Origin: Psychrobacter sp. JB385
GTDB lineage: Bacteria > Pseudomonadota > Gammaproteobacteria > Pseudomonadales > Moraxellaceae
DNA: 64,000 bases
Assembly: GCF_900163785.1 (NCBI RefSeq)
Contig: NZ_FUKN01000011.1
Coordinates: forward strand, 96,163 to 160,162
Direction: 5' to 3'
Translations under genes and position numbers: made by a program
The notes under the pieces: generated by a model
Database searches by the model: none
What the model was told of the DNA's origin: nothing
What the model saw: the letters and a program-made list of their open reading frames with translations, nothing else
In this document: piece by piece, positions 19,253 to 30,070 of the stretch
Position numbering within the stretch: the stretch's first letter is position 1
How the letters are laid out: every line of letters starts with the position of its first letter

Positions 19253-19366
19253 AGACGTTGATTGGTCAGTGAACGGCTTTTATTATATTGCCGTGGCACT
19301 TGAAAATAATAACCACGGGTTACTTATCGGTAGCTGACGCAGTTTTATTTTCTTTGTGACAATGAT

Positions 19367-19471
19367 ATGAGAAATATAGTAGTCATAGGTATTACTATGA
19401 ATAACCTTATACATTGTCTCCGGACTTATCTGTCTACAATGACTAAGATAAACTTATTATTTGATATTTAA
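19367..19471 (+). CDS. possible ilv leader peptide
   Basis: An ATG-started frame of 34 codons reads MRNIVVIGITMNNLIHCLRT and continues to LLFDI. Residues 4-9 are IVVIGI, and 14 of 34 codons specify Ile, Val or Leu. No strong ribosome binding site precedes it, and the AT-rich DNA favours ATA, ATT and TTA codons by chance. Its position between a promoter-like element and ilvB makes an attenuation leader plausible. Confidence 0.3.
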   Translation: MRNIVVIGITMNNLIHCLRTYLSTMTKINLLFDI

Positions 19472-19879
19472 CTACGCATGATCCTAACGGTATTACTAAA
19501 TTGGTATGGTATGTGAATATAGATTGTTTTGCTGAAACACTTATAAAGCCTAATAATTTTATAAGCTAGTATTGGCTATGAGAGTGATTGACTCTATCTA
19601 TATTAAGGCATTTGTGTCCACCCATTCATACGAATACTGACTGATATTCATCATCAATAATAAGCCTCTTTTATAGATGCCTTTGCATCTTGTCACTGTA
19701 TATCGATAAACGCCGTCACAAAACTGACCTTACATACATTGCTGAAACACAGCGGGCACAAATTCTTGTCCTACACAAGAATTGGCATTCATTTTTATGA
19801 GATGGACAACAATGTGCAAACGTGGTTGTTTTCTTTTATGAAATAACGCAATTTTTTGCCACAAAAAAGGGTGACGACA

Positions 19880-21706
19880 GTGACGCAAACTACGCAAAGT
19901 CCAAACATGACTGGACATACCCAAACGGGTAATGCTGCCAAAAACTTTGAAAAGAAACAACAACGTCTTGCTGAGAATACTGGTCAGCCTGTAAAGCTGT
20001 CTGGTGCTGAGATATTGGTTCAATCGCTGACTGATGAAGGCGTTGAATATATTTTTGGCTATCCAGGCGGTGCTGTACTGCATATTTATGACGCTTTGTT
20101 TCAACAAGATAATATCGAACATATCTTGGTGCGTCATGAGCAAGCGGCGGGTCACATGGCAGATGCTTACTCACGCGTGACAGGTAAGACAGGTGTCGTA
20201 TTAGCAACGTCAGGTCCTGGTGCAACCAACACTGTGACGGCTATTGCGACAGCTTTTATGGACTCAGTGCCGATGGTTGTAATCGCCGGTCAGGTGCCAA
20301 GTAGCCTTATTGGTGAAGACGCTTTCCAAGAAACCGATATGGTAGGTGTCTCACGTCCTATCGTGAAGCATAGCTTTCAAGTGCGTCATGCGAGCGAGAT
20401 TCCAAGCATCGTCAAAAAAGCGTTTTATATTGCACAGTCTGGGCGTCCAGGCCCAGTAGTCATCGACGTGCCTAAAGACATGACGGCACCCAACGAAAAA
20501 TTCGCGTACGAATATCCAGAAGAGGTGTTCATACGCTCGTATCAGCCTTCCTTAAAAGGTCATAGCGGTCAAATCAAAAAAGCCGTTGAGACCTTATTGT
20601 CTGCACAGCGTCCGGTGATTTATGCGGGTGGTGGCGTGATTTGGAGTAAGGCACACGAAGAGCTGACAGATCTTGCTCATCGTCTAAATTTACCTGTGAC
20701 CAACACGCTAATGGGTCTTGGTACTTTTCCTGGTTCTGATCGTCAGTTTTTGGGTATGCTTGGTATGCACGGCACTTATGAAGCCAATATGACCATGCAT
20801 CATGCTGATGTCATTTTGGCAGTTGGTGCGCGTTTTGATGACCGTGTCACCAATAACGTCAAAAAATTCTGCCCAAATGCAACGATTATCCATATTGATA
20901 TCGATCCGGCCTCTATTTCTAAAACGATTTTGGCTCATATTCCTATCGTTGGTGATGTGAAGTCTGTATTAACAGACATGCTAGATATTATTGGGCACGA
21001 CAAAGAGCTTGAGCAACATGCACTACTTGATTGGTGGTCGCAGATCAATGAGTGGCGTAAACGTCATGGTCTGCGTTATGACACCAATACAGATAACGGC
21101 ATTAAGCCACAAAATGTTGTGCAAGCATTATGCAAAATCACCGATGGTAAAGCCATTATCACAAGTGATGTAGGTCAACATCAGATGTTTGCTGCACTAT
21201 ATTATACGTATGATGAGCCGCGTCAGTGGTTGAACTCAGGTGGTCTTGGTACGATGGGCGTAGGCCTACCGTATGCAATGGCAGCCAAGCTTGTCAATCC
21301 TGAGCGTGATGTGGTGTGTATTACTGGCGAAGGCTCTATTCAGATGAATATCCAAGAGCTATCTACGTGCTTGCAGTACAATTTGCCAGTCAAGATTTTG
21401 AATCTAAACAACGCTCAGTTGGGTATGGTCAAACAGTGGCAGGACATGTTGTATGAAGGTCGTCATGCGCAGTCTTATATGAACTCGTTACCAGACTTTG
21501 TAAAATTGGCTGAAAGCTATGGTCATGTGGGCATTAAGATTACCGACCCTGAGACCATGGAAGCACAGTTGGCTGAGGCCATGGCGATTAAAGACAGATT
21601 GGTATTTATTGACGTTTATGTCGATCGAGATGAGCATGTGTATCCGATGCAAATTGCTGGACAAGCCATGCGTGATATGTGGTTAACAAAAGGGGAGCGT
21701 ACCTAA
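19880..21706 (+). CDS. ilvB: acetolactate synthase large subunit
   Basis: This thiamine diphosphate enzyme makes acetolactate and acetohydroxybutyrate, the first common step to Val, Leu and Ile. I use the GTG at 19880 because AAGGGTGA lies just upstream, giving 608 residues; the first 35 are poorly conserved, and the ATG at 19907 is another option. The catalytic glutamate is in [14 protein letters not shown]. The thiamine motif is [12 protein letters not shown]-binding and central regions are intact. It overlaps ilvH by one base. Some annotations would call it ilvI. Confidence 0.94.
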   Translation: MTQTTQSPNMTGHTQTGNAAKNFEKKQQRLAENTGQPVKLSGAEILVQSLTDEGVEYIFGYPGGAVLHIYDALFQQDNIEHILVRHEQAAGHMADAYSRVTGKTGVVLATSGPGATNTVTAIATAFMDSVPMVVIAGQVPSSLIGEDAFQETDMVGVSRPIVKHSFQVRHASEIPSIVKKAFYIAQSGRPGPVVIDVPKDMTAPNEKFAYEYPEEVFIRSYQPSLKGHSGQIKKAVETLLSAQRPVIYAGGGVIWSKAHEELTDLAHRLNLPVTNTLMGLGTFPGSDRQFLGMLGMHGTYEANMTMHHADVILAVGARFDDRVTNNVKKFCPNATIIHIDIDPASISKTILAHIPIVGDVKSVLTDMLDIIGHDKELEQHALLDWWSQINEWRKRHGLRYDTNTDNGIKPQNVVQALCKITDGKAIITSDVGQHQMFAALYYTYDEPRQWLNSGGLGTMGVGLPYAMAAKLVNPERDVVCITGEGSIQMNIQELSTCLQYNLPVKILNLNNAQLGMVKQWQDMLYEGRHAQSYMNSLPDFVKLAESYGHVGIKITDPETMEAQLAEAMAIKDRLVFIDVYVDRDEHVYPMQIAGQAMRDMWLTKGERT

Positions 21707-22203
21707 TGCAGCAACAACATCTTATTTCAGTATTAATGGAAAATGAAGCAGGTTCGTTGTCGCGATTGGTCGGCTTGTTCTCACAGCGTGGCTATAATAT
21801 CGAAACACTCAACGTGGCGCCCACCGATGATCCAAGCATTTCACGTTTGACATTAACGACCATTACGTCACCTGAAAGAATTGAACAAATTACCAAGCAA
21901 TTGCATAAGTTGATTGAAGTCGTTAAAGTGCATAACTTATCAGACACAGTGCATGTAGAGCGTGAGCTGATGCTGATCAAAGTACGTGCAACAGGTAACG
22001 TGCGTGAAGAAATAAAACGCAGTGCTGATATTTTTCGCGCCCAGATTGTTGACGTTAATGCAGCTTTATATACGATTCAAATCGTTGGCGACAAAGCAAA
22101 GTTAGATGGTTTTATCGACGTGATTGGTCGTGACCGTATTATGGAAGTTGTGCGCTCGGGTGTGATTGGTATTGCTCGTGGCGAGAAAACCCTTAGCTTA
22201 TAA
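21706..22203 (+). CDS. ilvH: acetolactate synthase small subunit
   Basis: The ATG at 21706 overlaps the ilvB stop (TAATG) and is preceded by AGGGGAG. The 165-residue product starts with an ACT domain (LISVLMENEAGSLSRLVGLF), as in regulatory subunits that confer valine inhibition. The second domain includes ELMLIKVRA. It works as a complex with IlvB. Alternative name: ilvN. Confidence 0.95.
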   Translation: MQQQHLISVLMENEAGSLSRLVGLFSQRGYNIETLNVAPTDDPSISRLTLTTITSPERIEQITKQLHKLIEVVKVHNLSDTVHVERELMLIKVRATGNVREEIKRSADIFRAQIVDVNAALYTIQIVGDKAKLDGFIDVIGRDRIMEVVRSGVIGIARGEKTLSL

Positions 22204-22333
22204 CCAATGTTGGTTATGCCCAAACATCGCATTTTAAACGTATTGATTTAGAATTTAACATCGCGCTTAGCGAGCAATTCATTTATTAAAGTGGCTGCAA
22301 ACCAAGCGCTCATTTATCCATGGTAAGCCATGA

Positions 22334-23371
<1,038 letters not shown>

Positions 23372-23406
23372 GTCGTTATTTAACGCTAATATTATTAGTG
23401 AGTCAT

Positions 23407-23444
23407 AAAAAACCCACGTTATGAGAGCATAGCGTGGGTTTTTT
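23407..23444 (+). terminator. ilvC terminator
   Basis: AAAAAACCCACGTTATG pairs with CATAGCGTGGGTTTTTT around an AGAG tetraloop, with a single G-T wobble. The stem is long and ends in a T run. It can also serve the small minus-strand gene that ends at 23453. Confidence 0.92.
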
Positions 23445-23452
23445 AATGAGTA

Positions 23453-23632
23453 CTATTTGAGCAGGTTGTGATAGAGGTCTGAGCGCATGGCTTGAAAAGC
23501 GATTGTGAGTCCCCAATGTATACAATCGGCTTTATGTTCTTTAATTGATTGCTCAATAAGACGACGATCGGTATCTTGATTTGTCTTTGACAGGTCAGAG
23601 AGAACAAAAATTCCTTCATTTTTATTTTTCAT
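23453..23632 (-). CDS. small hypothetical protein (59 aa)
   Basis: A clean minus-strand frame of 59 residues starts MKNKNEGIFVLSDLSKTNQD and ends in MRSDLYHNLLK. Composition is that of a soluble, mixed-charge protein with two cysteine/tryptophan-containing segments (DCIHWGLTIAFQAMR). It diverges from the membrane protein gene at 23652, and its stop abuts the ilvC terminator, which fits a real gene. The ribosome binding site is weak. Function unknown. Confidence 0.45.
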   Translation of the reverse strand: MKNKNEGIFVLSDLSKTNQDTDRRLIEQSIKEHKADCIHWGLTIAFQAMRSDLYHNLLK

Positions 23633-23651
23633 AGATTACAGGTTGTGTGTT

Positions 23652-24077
23652 GTGCAAATATCTAATCCTGACTGGCTAACGCCGCAATTCATATATGTTA
23701 CTCTCAGCGCCGTAATAGCAGTGTTAATTTGGATACAAGGAGAAACGCTTAAGAAAACGAATGGCAAATTACCAAAGTCTAAGTTTTTCCAAATCAGCTC
23801 ACTCCTAGACACCTTGTGGTTCTTTATTTCTGTAGTCATGTTATATGTGATTGATCTAACGCCCTTAGCCATCACCGTCCCTGCGGCTTATGGTATTTAT
23901 ACGACTTTTGGTTGGATTTATGGCACCCGTCTCTTAAAACGTAAAGGGGTTCCTGACTCTCCCAAAGACTTGGTCATACCAGCCAAATACATCGCTTATA
24001 GTCAGTCATTTTCGTTGATATTTTTCGCTCTTTGTTTGCTAGTGCTGAGTTCACCATGGCTACCCATATTTCAATAA
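23652..24077 (+). CDS. four-helix membrane protein, unknown function
   Basis: The product is 141 residues from the GTG at 23652 or 144 from the TTG at 23643; ACAGG upstream favours the GTG. Four hydrophobic segments are visible: about 14-30, 55-75, 78-95 and 115-135. A charged segment lies between helices 1 and 2 and another between 3 and 4 (GTRLLKRKGVPDSPKD). I do not recognise the family. Confidence 0.6.
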   Translation: MQISNPDWLTPQFIYVTLSAVIAVLIWIQGETLKKTNGKLPKSKFFQISSLLDTLWFFISVVMLYVIDLTPLAITVPAAYGIYTTFGWIYGTRLLKRKGVPDSPKDLVIPAKYIAYSQSFSLIFFALCLLVLSSPWLPIFQ

Positions 24078-24455
24078 AATATTTTTGTATTGTTACTCAC
24101 TAGGTATCTTTGTGGTGGATTCTTCAAATCAAATCATTGGTTTTTATTTAAGCTCTGAACATTTAATGATAAAATTATATTTAATATCAGTAGTATAGGC
24201 GAGTGCTTGCTTGACAAATTGGTCCTCTTAGAGCGGTTATAATTGTTTACAAAAATCATCAATTTAACCAGTTGCGATTAAGAAAAGCTGCTATAATCAA
24301 GTGGTATTCAAAGATTTTTGGGCGAAAACCTTATGTTAACTCTGAGGTAGTTTGGTGGTTTTAATCATCAAACCAAGCAAAAAATAGTTTGGGTATATAT
24401 CAATTAATCGGTGACGACACAAGTCTCGCCAACAGTTAAAGAGTTAGGAAAATTT
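24078..24455 (+). promoter_or_regulatory. cspA upstream region with two promoter-like elements
   Basis: No gene is seen here. TTGACA (24211-24216) and TATAAT (24238-24243) are perfect hexamers but 21 bases apart. A second TATAAT at 24292-24297 has an extended -10 TGC before it. Transcription from the second would leave a leader of about 150 bases, which matches the long structured leaders of cold-inducible csp genes. Confidence 0.5.
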
Positions 24456-24668
24456 ATGTCAGATAAAGTTGAAGGCACTGTAAAGTGGTTTAATGAAGCT
24501 AAAGGTTTTGGTTTTATTGCTCAAGACAATGGCGGACAAGATGTATTCGCTCACTACAGCGCTATCCAAGGCAATGGTTTCAAAACTCTAGCCGAAGGCC
24601 AAAAAGTGTCTTTCATCTTAGGTGATGGCAAAAAAGGCCCACAGGCTGAGCAAATCGAAGCTATCTAA
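24456..24668 (+). CDS. cspA: cold shock protein, CspA family
   Basis: The ATG at 24456 with AGGA at 24446-24449 gives 70 residues, the standard size. The single OB-fold domain has RNP1 KGFGFI at 16-21 and RNP2 VFAHY at 30-34 (usually VFVHF). These proteins bind single-stranded RNA and DNA and melt mRNA structure. I cannot tell from sequence whether this copy is cold-induced or constitutive. Confidence 0.95.
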   Translation: MSDKVEGTVKWFNEAKGFGFIAQDNGGQDVFAHYSAIQGNGFKTLAEGQKVSFILGDGKKGPQAEQIEAI

Positions 24669-24780
24669 TCTAATTTTTTATTGAATAAACTGATTTTCAG
24701 CGAGTTTAGTAATAGTTAGATTACAAATATGCATTGATTACTTTGTTTGTTAAAACAATAAAAATACTGTTTCGACTTCA

Positions 24781-24814
24781 AAAAAAAGCAACCTCTCATC
24801 AGGTTGCTTTTTTT
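24781..24814 (+). terminator. cspA terminator
   Basis: AGCAACCT (24787-24794) pairs with AGGTTGCT (24801-24808) around a 6-base loop, with A residues before and seven T residues at the end. Confidence 0.9.
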
Positions 24815-24916
24815 ATACTTTTTTTATGACACGATAAAATGATGGCTGTGGACGACAAATACTATCTAATAATAAAAATACTGATGTGAAAAACAGGCAG
24901 TAAAAAAGGATGTGCT

Positions 24917-25480
24917 ATGAAATGGGAAACGTGGTTATTAATGGATTGGCAGCAAGTGTTAGGTATTTCTCTATCGGCGATAGGGTTTTATATAGGGCTT
25001 ATGTTATTCACACGGTTGATGGGACTGCGCAGTTTCTCTAAGCTATCAAGTCATGACTTTGCCATGACAGTGGCTATCGGTAGTATCCTTGCTTCAACGG
25101 TGATATCTGAAACACCAGCATTATTGCAGGGATTGTTTGCAGTGGCTGTATTGTTTTTAATACAAGGCGTCATATCGCTTTTCAGACGAAAAGTGAAGCC
25201 ATTAAAAGCTTTAATCGACAATCAAGCCATCATATTAATGGCGCATGGTGAGTATTTTTGGGATAATTTAAAAGAAGCAAACCTTGCTACCAGTGACGTT
25301 CAAGAAGTATTACGTAAAAATGGTATCAAATCCAAAACCGAAGTGTTTGCCGTTATTATGGAAACCACAGGTGATATGAGTGTGATAAAAAATAATAAGG
25401 TGACACCTGACTGGAGTTTGTTCAACGATGTGCGCGACAGTGAGCTATTGATTACAACTGATAAGTGCTCATCACAATAA
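24917..25480 (+). CDS. DUF421 family membrane protein
   Basis: The 187-residue product has two or three hydrophobic segments in the first 90 residues and a soluble C-terminal domain. The family marks MGLRSFSKLSSHDFAMTVAIG and ALIDNQAIILMAHGEY are present. Members such as YetF and YcaP are inner-membrane proteins of unknown biochemical function. AAGGATG lies upstream. It is isolated between two terminator-bounded units. Confidence 0.82.
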   Translation: MKWETWLLMDWQQVLGISLSAIGFYIGLMLFTRLMGLRSFSKLSSHDFAMTVAIGSILASTVISETPALLQGLFAVAVLFLIQGVISLFRRKVKPLKALIDNQAIILMAHGEYFWDNLKEANLATSDVQEVLRKNGIKSKTEVFAVIMETTGDMSVIKNNKVTPDWSLFNDVRDSELLITTDKCSSQ

Positions 25481-25890
25481 ATCTTCGGTAATCTGGTGGC
25501 TTTAAAGAGATAAATAATAACAAAACGTTATGTAGACAGAGTGTTAGCGATGCTATAAAGGTATGACCAGTGAGGTATTTAAGCAAAAAATGATGAAATC
25601 ATACGCTTATAAACTATTTTTTATGAAATAGTGACAAATTTATGACGCATTATTCACGGCGTTGTCTTGACGTGGTGCCTGTGCTCACGCAAGATACATA
25701 GGTCTGATAATAATGATTGGCTTGGCTTTGGCCTCTGTGTCTCACGGAGTCAATAGTACTAGCATCGGCTTATATAACTGAACTCTGTTTTTGCTGAGCA
25801 ATCATCACTTTAAGTACAACTTTGAACAACCCTGAACCCTTGGTTCTTAACTGATAATTTTAACTCATAACATTAATAAACGAGGAACGT
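25481..25890 (+). other. region upstream of etfBA
   Basis: These 410 bases hold no convincing gene. A TTGACG at 25667 lacks a good -10 at normal spacing. A 7-bp hairpin CTCTGTG/CACGGAG (25733-25749) lies in the presumed leader. The etf promoter is not resolved. Confidence 0.4.
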
Positions 25891-26640
25891 ATGAAAGCAT
25901 TAGTAGCGGTCAAGCGTGTCATTGATTATAACGTAAAAGTTCGTGTAAAAGCTGATAACTCTGGCGTTGATCTATCAAACACTAAGATGTCAATAAACCC
26001 ATTTGACGAAATTGCGGTAGAAGAAGCCGTTCGCCTAAAAGAAGCGGGCGTTATTGACGAAGTTATTGTGGCATCAATTGGGCCAAAAGAGTCGCAAGAG
26101 CAGATCCGTGCAGCCTTAGCCTTAGGCGGAGATCGTGGTATTTTAGTCGTGAGTGACGAAAAACCATATCCATTACAAGTTGCCAAGATTTTAAAAAGTA
26201 TTGCTGAAACTGAAAGCACTGATATTATTCTGCTCGGCAAACAGGCCATTGATGATGACAATAACCAAACGGGTCAGATGCTAGCGGCATTGATGGGTAT
26301 TGGTCAAGGCACCTTTGCTTCAGAAGTAAAAGTTGAAGGCGATAAAGTAAACGTAACTCGTGAAATTGATGGTGGTCTACAAACCGTTTCTTTGGCCTTA
26401 CCAGCGGTTATCACGACAGATTTGCGTTTGAATGAGCCACGTTACGCAAAATTGCCGAACATCATGAAAGCGAAGAAAAAGCAGCTAGATGAGAAGACAC
26501 CAGCCGACTTTGGTGTTGACATGACCTCTAAGCAAGAAATTATTAAAGTGGTACCACCTGCCGATCGCAAAGCTGGTATCAAAGTAGGGTCAGTTGATGA
26601 GTTGATTGATAAGCTAAGAAATGAAGCAAAAGTCATTTAA
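25891..26640 (+). CDS. etfB: electron transfer flavoprotein beta subunit
   Basis: The 249-residue product begins [20 protein letters not shown] and contains the ETF-beta pattern [19 protein letters not shown] and the signature [12 protein letters not shown]. With EtfA it passes electrons from acyl-CoA and other dehydrogenases to the quinone pool via ETF dehydrogenase. The beta subunit binds AMP. Length is normal. It is followed by etfA after 124 bases. Confidence 0.96.
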   Translation: MKALVAVKRVIDYNVKVRVKADNSGVDLSNTKMSINPFDEIAVEEAVRLKEAGVIDEVIVASIGPKESQEQIRAALALGGDRGILVVSDEKPYPLQVAKILKSIAETESTDIILLGKQAIDDDNNQTGQMLAALMGIGQGTFASEVKVEGDKVNVTREIDGGLQTVSLALPAVITTDLRLNEPRYAKLPNIMKAKKKQLDEKTPADFGVDMTSKQEIIKVVPPADRKAGIKVGSVDELIDKLRNEAKVI

Positions 26641-26764
26641 TACTTACTTATCCTGTCCAGCGTTGTGATACCAAACGAAGCTGTATTGAGATTCAAGGTA
26701 TAAACGGTATTGGACAGAAACAACCAAACGAATAGACGATACAAAAAAATAAAGGATTAAAACC

Positions 26765-27697
26765 ATGGCAATTTTGGTATATGCAGAACATGACAATGCC
26801 AGTCTAAAAAAGGCAACTTTGAACACCATCGCTGCTGCTAAGCAAATCGGTGGTGATATCCATGTATTAGTGGCAGGTAGTGGTGCCCAAGCCGTTGCTG
26901 ATGAAGCAGCGAAAGCAGAAGGCGTGACGAAAGTACTACTAGCTGACAATGCAGCCTATGAGCATCAACTGGCGGGCAATGTTGCGCTATTGGTTGCTGA
27001 TGTCGCTGGTGATTACAGCCATATCCTAGCAGCTGCGACTACGACTGGTAAAAACTTTATGCCACGCGTTGCAGCGTTACTTGACGTCAGCATGCTGTCA
27101 GAAATCTCAGGTGTGGTAGATGCGCAAACGTTTGAGCGTCCTATCTATGCAGGTAATGCAACGGCAACCGTAAAAACGACAGAAGATAAAGTGGTACTAA
27201 CCGTACGTACGACTGCGTTTGACCCAGTGGCAAGTGAAGGTGGTTCAGCGACGGTTGAAACAATCGATAACGTACAAGACACTGGCAAAGCCAGCTTCGT
27301 AAACGAGGAAATGGCTAAGTCTGATCGTCCAGAATTGACATCAGCTGGTATCGTTGTTTCTGGTGGTCGTGCATTGGCAAATGGTGAAAACTTCACCAAG
27401 TACATTGAGCCATTGGCTGACAAACTAGGCGCAGCTGTTGGTGCCTCACGTGCGGCTGTTGATGCAGGCTATGTACCAAACGATATGCAGGTCGGTCAAA
27501 CAGGTAAAATTGTGGCACCGCAACTGTATATCGCTGCTGGTATCTCAGGCGCCATTCAGCATTTAGCGGGTATGAAAGATTCTAAAGTCATTGTCGCGAT
27601 CAATAATGATCCAGAGTCTCCGATTGCAAGCGTTGCTGATTACTTCTTGGAAGCGGATTTGTTTGAAGCATTGCCTGAATTGACCAGCAAAATCTAG
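26765..27697 (+). CDS. etfA: electron transfer flavoprotein alpha subunit
   Basis: The 310-residue product carries the FAD-binding C-terminal half: VVSGGRALANGENF, LGAAVGASRAAVDAGYVPND, GQTGKIVAPQLYIAAGISG and VAINNDPESPIA. It partners EtfB. The spacing of 124 bases and the terminator afterwards suggest one etfBA transcript. Confidence 0.97.
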   Translation: MAILVYAEHDNASLKKATLNTIAAAKQIGGDIHVLVAGSGAQAVADEAAKAEGVTKVLLADNAAYEHQLAGNVALLVADVAGDYSHILAAATTTGKNFMPRVAALLDVSMLSEISGVVDAQTFERPIYAGNATATVKTTEDKVVLTVRTTAFDPVASEGGSATVETIDNVQDTGKASFVNEEMAKSDRPELTSAGIVVSGGRALANGENFTKYIEPLADKLGAAVGASRAAVDAGYVPNDMQVGQTGKIVAPQLYIAAGISGAIQHLAGMKDSKVIVAINNDPESPIASVADYFLEADLFEALPELTSKI

Positions 27698-27732
27698 GCT
27701 ATCAGTAATTGCTCCAATAAGAGCTATTTAAT

Positions 27733-27765
27733 AAAAACCCACTATCAGCCGATAGTGGGTTTTTT
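27733..27765 (+). terminator. bidirectional terminator, etfA / RNA methyltransferase
   Basis: AAAAACCCACTATC (27733-27746) pairs perfectly with GATAGTGGGTTTTT (27751-27764) around an AGCC loop and runs on into T. It serves both convergent genes. Confidence 0.92.
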
Positions 27766-27795
27766 ATGTTGCAGACAATTTAAAGAGCATATCAA

Positions 27796-28590
27796 CTAGG
27801 CATAATGTCGTTGGCGTAGAGTCTCATACAAGCAAAGCGACCCTGCAATAGCAACATTAAGGCTTTCTTGTCCATTTGGCTGCGGTAGTGCAATAGGTGT
27901 GGCGCATTGCATGAGCTCATCGCAAACCCCTTGACCTTCATGTCCCATAATCCAAGCAATGGGCGCTGTTAAGTCATGCTGATAGATGACGGTATCGGTA
28001 TGAGAGCTGGTGGCAAAAAATGGTGTTTTTATGTGATCTAAAATATCTTGTACACTCAAGCCTTCATAGATAGTGAGGGCAAATTGCGCACCCATACCCG
28101 CACGTAAGGTTTTAGGAGACCATGCTTGAGCAGTGGCACTGGTGCACAGAATATTGGAGATGCCAACTGCTGCGGCTGTGCGCAGTAGGGTGCCTACATT
28201 GCCACTATCCTGCACGTCATTTAAAATCAAGCAATCTTCTTTTATTGTTGATAAGGTGGGCGTTGGCACCTTGATGACTGCCATAATATCGATACCTGTC
28301 CCTAGGGTTCGGATACTTGCATATAGCGTATCTGACAGCGTCAAAATAGGCGTGTAGGTTGGTAGGCGTGCTAATATTTGCTGTACTTCAGGATGCGCCT
28401 GTGCTGACTCGGACAATAGTATTTGGACAAATGGGTAGTCACTACGAAGGGCGGCGTCAATAAGATGCACACCTTCAATGACTGTCTGACCCTGCTTTTT
28501 ACGCTGGCGCGCTTGCGACAATAGCGCTTTGACCAATTTGACTGTTGTATTCTTATCTGAGGTAATCAGCTCGGTAGGATTTGAGACCAT
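27796..28590 (-). CDS. SpoU/TrmH-type RNA 2'-O-methyltransferase
   Basis: The 264-residue product has an N-terminal substrate-binding region and a SPOUT knot domain. The three SpoU motifs are LNDVQDSGNVGTLLRTAAAV, WIMGHEGQGV, and PQPNGQESLNVAIAGSLCLY. It should methylate a ribose in rRNA or tRNA using S-adenosylmethionine. The exact target cannot be assigned from sequence. It lies downstream of fbp on the same strand, 110 bases away. Confidence 0.88.
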   Translation of the reverse strand: MVSNPTELITSDKNTTVKLVKALLSQARQRKKQGQTVIEGVHLIDAALRSDYPFVQILLSESAQAHPEVQQILARLPTYTPILTLSDTLYASIRTLGTGIDIMAVIKVPTPTLSTIKEDCLILNDVQDSGNVGTLLRTAAAVGISNILCTSATAQAWSPKTLRAGMGAQFALTIYEGLSVQDILDHIKTPFFATSSHTDTVIYQHDLTAPIAWIMGHEGQGVCDELMQCATPIALPQPNGQESLNVAIAGSLCLYETLRQRHYA

Positions 28591-28700
28591 AGTGGATCGC
28601 TTAGAGAAGAGGATAAAATGAGAACGGTTTGGATAACCAGTATAATGTCATATAAACGTTAGACGCTATACTGGCTACTATCAATGTGCACTGCAAACGA

Positions 28701-29684
28701 TTATTTTTCAGTATAGTTCACATGTAAGTCTTTGACGTAATTGACTTCGTTCTTACTACCGAGCACCACAGGTACGCGTTGATGAATATCAGTCGGTTCG
28801 ATATCCAAAATACGATTGACCGCATCAGTGGCACCGCCTCCAGCACGTTCAATTAATAAGCTCATTGGGTTGGCTTCATACATCAAGCGTAGTTTGCCCG
28901 CTTTGTGAGCGTATTTGGTATCAAACGGATAAGTGAACAGACCACCGCGACACAAAATACGATGAACGTCACCAACCATGGCTGCTACCCAGCGCGTGTT
29001 GAAGTCGCGACTGCGTACACCAGTCTCACCTGCGATTAACTCATCAATATACTGCTGCATAGGCGCACGCCAATAGCGGTAATTTGAGGCATTGATTGCA
29101 TATTCGCTGGTATCTGCTTTAATTTGCACATTATCTTCTATCAGTACGTAGTCACCTGTATCTGGGTCTAAGCTGAACATGACCACCTTATCTGCTATCG
29201 TAAGTGCCAATACGGTAGAGGTACCATATAATAAATACCCTGCTGCAAGCTGTTTGGTGCCTGCCTGCAAGTAATCACTGTTCTCACTTGTTTGGCCTTG
29301 ACGCTCATACGGTAGAATCGAAAAAATCGTACCAACAGCCATATTGATATCAATATTTGATGAGCCATCTAGTGGGTCAAATAACACCAGTAGGCTACCA
29401 TCAGCGTTGGCAGGAGTTGCATCATCCAATTCTTCTGACGCAACGCCAGCACAATGTGCGTTTTTTGCCAAAGCATCTAACAACAAGTCATTGGCCAACA
29501 CATCCAGCTTTTTCTGATCTTCGCCTTGAACGTTTTGATTCCCAGCTTCCCCTAAAATGTCCGCTAAAGCGCCTTTTCTCAGTAATTGTGAGATGGTTTT
29601 ACCCACATCAGTGACGGTGGTAATCACGTCATTAAGGGCAGGATTGGCTGCGTGATCGTTGAGATAATTTGTTAAGGTTGTCAT
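28701..29684 (-). CDS. fbp: fructose-1,6-bisphosphatase class I
   Basis: Fbp removes the 1-phosphate of fructose-1,6-bisphosphate in gluconeogenesis. The 327-residue product has the metal-binding [11 protein letters not shown] (102-112) and the substrate-binding GGLFTYPFD and [20 protein letters not shown] regions. Length and motifs are typical of class I. Confidence 0.96.
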   Translation of the reverse strand: MTTLTNYLNDHAANPALNDVITTVTDVGKTISQLLRKGALADILGEAGNQNVQGEDQKKLDVLANDLLLDALAKNAHCAGVASEELDDATPANADGSLLVLFDPLDGSSNIDINMAVGTIFSILPYERQGQTSENSDYLQAGTKQLAAGYLLYGTSTVLALTIADKVVMFSLDPDTGDYVLIEDNVQIKADTSEYAINASNYRYWRAPMQQYIDELIAGETGVRSRDFNTRWVAAMVGDVHRILCRGGLFTYPFDTKYAHKAGKLRLMYEANPMSLLIERAGGGATDAVNRILDIEPTDIHQRVPVVLGSKNEVNYVKDLHVNYTEK

Positions 29685-30070
29685 AAGATGTCCTGCTGGA
29701 TGATAGTGGGAGTAAAAAATAGATCAGTATTAAAAGAAGAAAGGGTGGTATCAACCACGTTTAGTTTGACAGATTTTAAAATAGCCCATCAGGCAACTTT
29801 GTCCTGACCAAAAAATCAGCTACACTATATCTGTTATTATTCATTGATAGTTTTGATCAGCCTATTCTCTATGATAGATGCTAAAGGTTGACTTATCTCA
29901 TCTATAGAGCGGCTGAAGATATCGTATAGTGCTTATCTTGTTAGCGTAAATTGTAGCAAATAAGTGTCTGAATGTCCTCGTGTCTGTGCGTATCAACCGT
30001 AAATGCTCGAATAAAAACGAATAAGTGATTACGATAGACTCATATAAACCCACAATAAAGACTTGCCATT
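29685..30070. other. divergent region between fbp and pyrB
   Basis: These 386 bases hold no gene. A small dyad GTGGT-ATCA-ACCAC lies close to the fbp start, at about 29745-29758. Promoter hexamers for either gene are only approximate, for example TTGACT at 29888 and TATAGT at 29925, which are too far apart. Confidence 0.4.

Larger units (their letters stand above)
19058..19879 (+). promoter_or_regulatory. long leader region of ilvBHC
   Basis: These 822 bases separate the DUF4124 gene from ilvB. They hold a promoter-like pair at 19221-19252, an Ile/Val/Leu-rich short frame at 19367-19471, an AT-only hairpin at 19540-19565 and a perfect 9-bp hairpin AATTCTTGT/ACAAGAATT (19761-19769 and 19775-19783), with five T residues beginning 9 bases later. 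The layout resembles a transcription attenuator but the order and spacing are looser than in the known ilv leaders. Confidence 0.45.
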
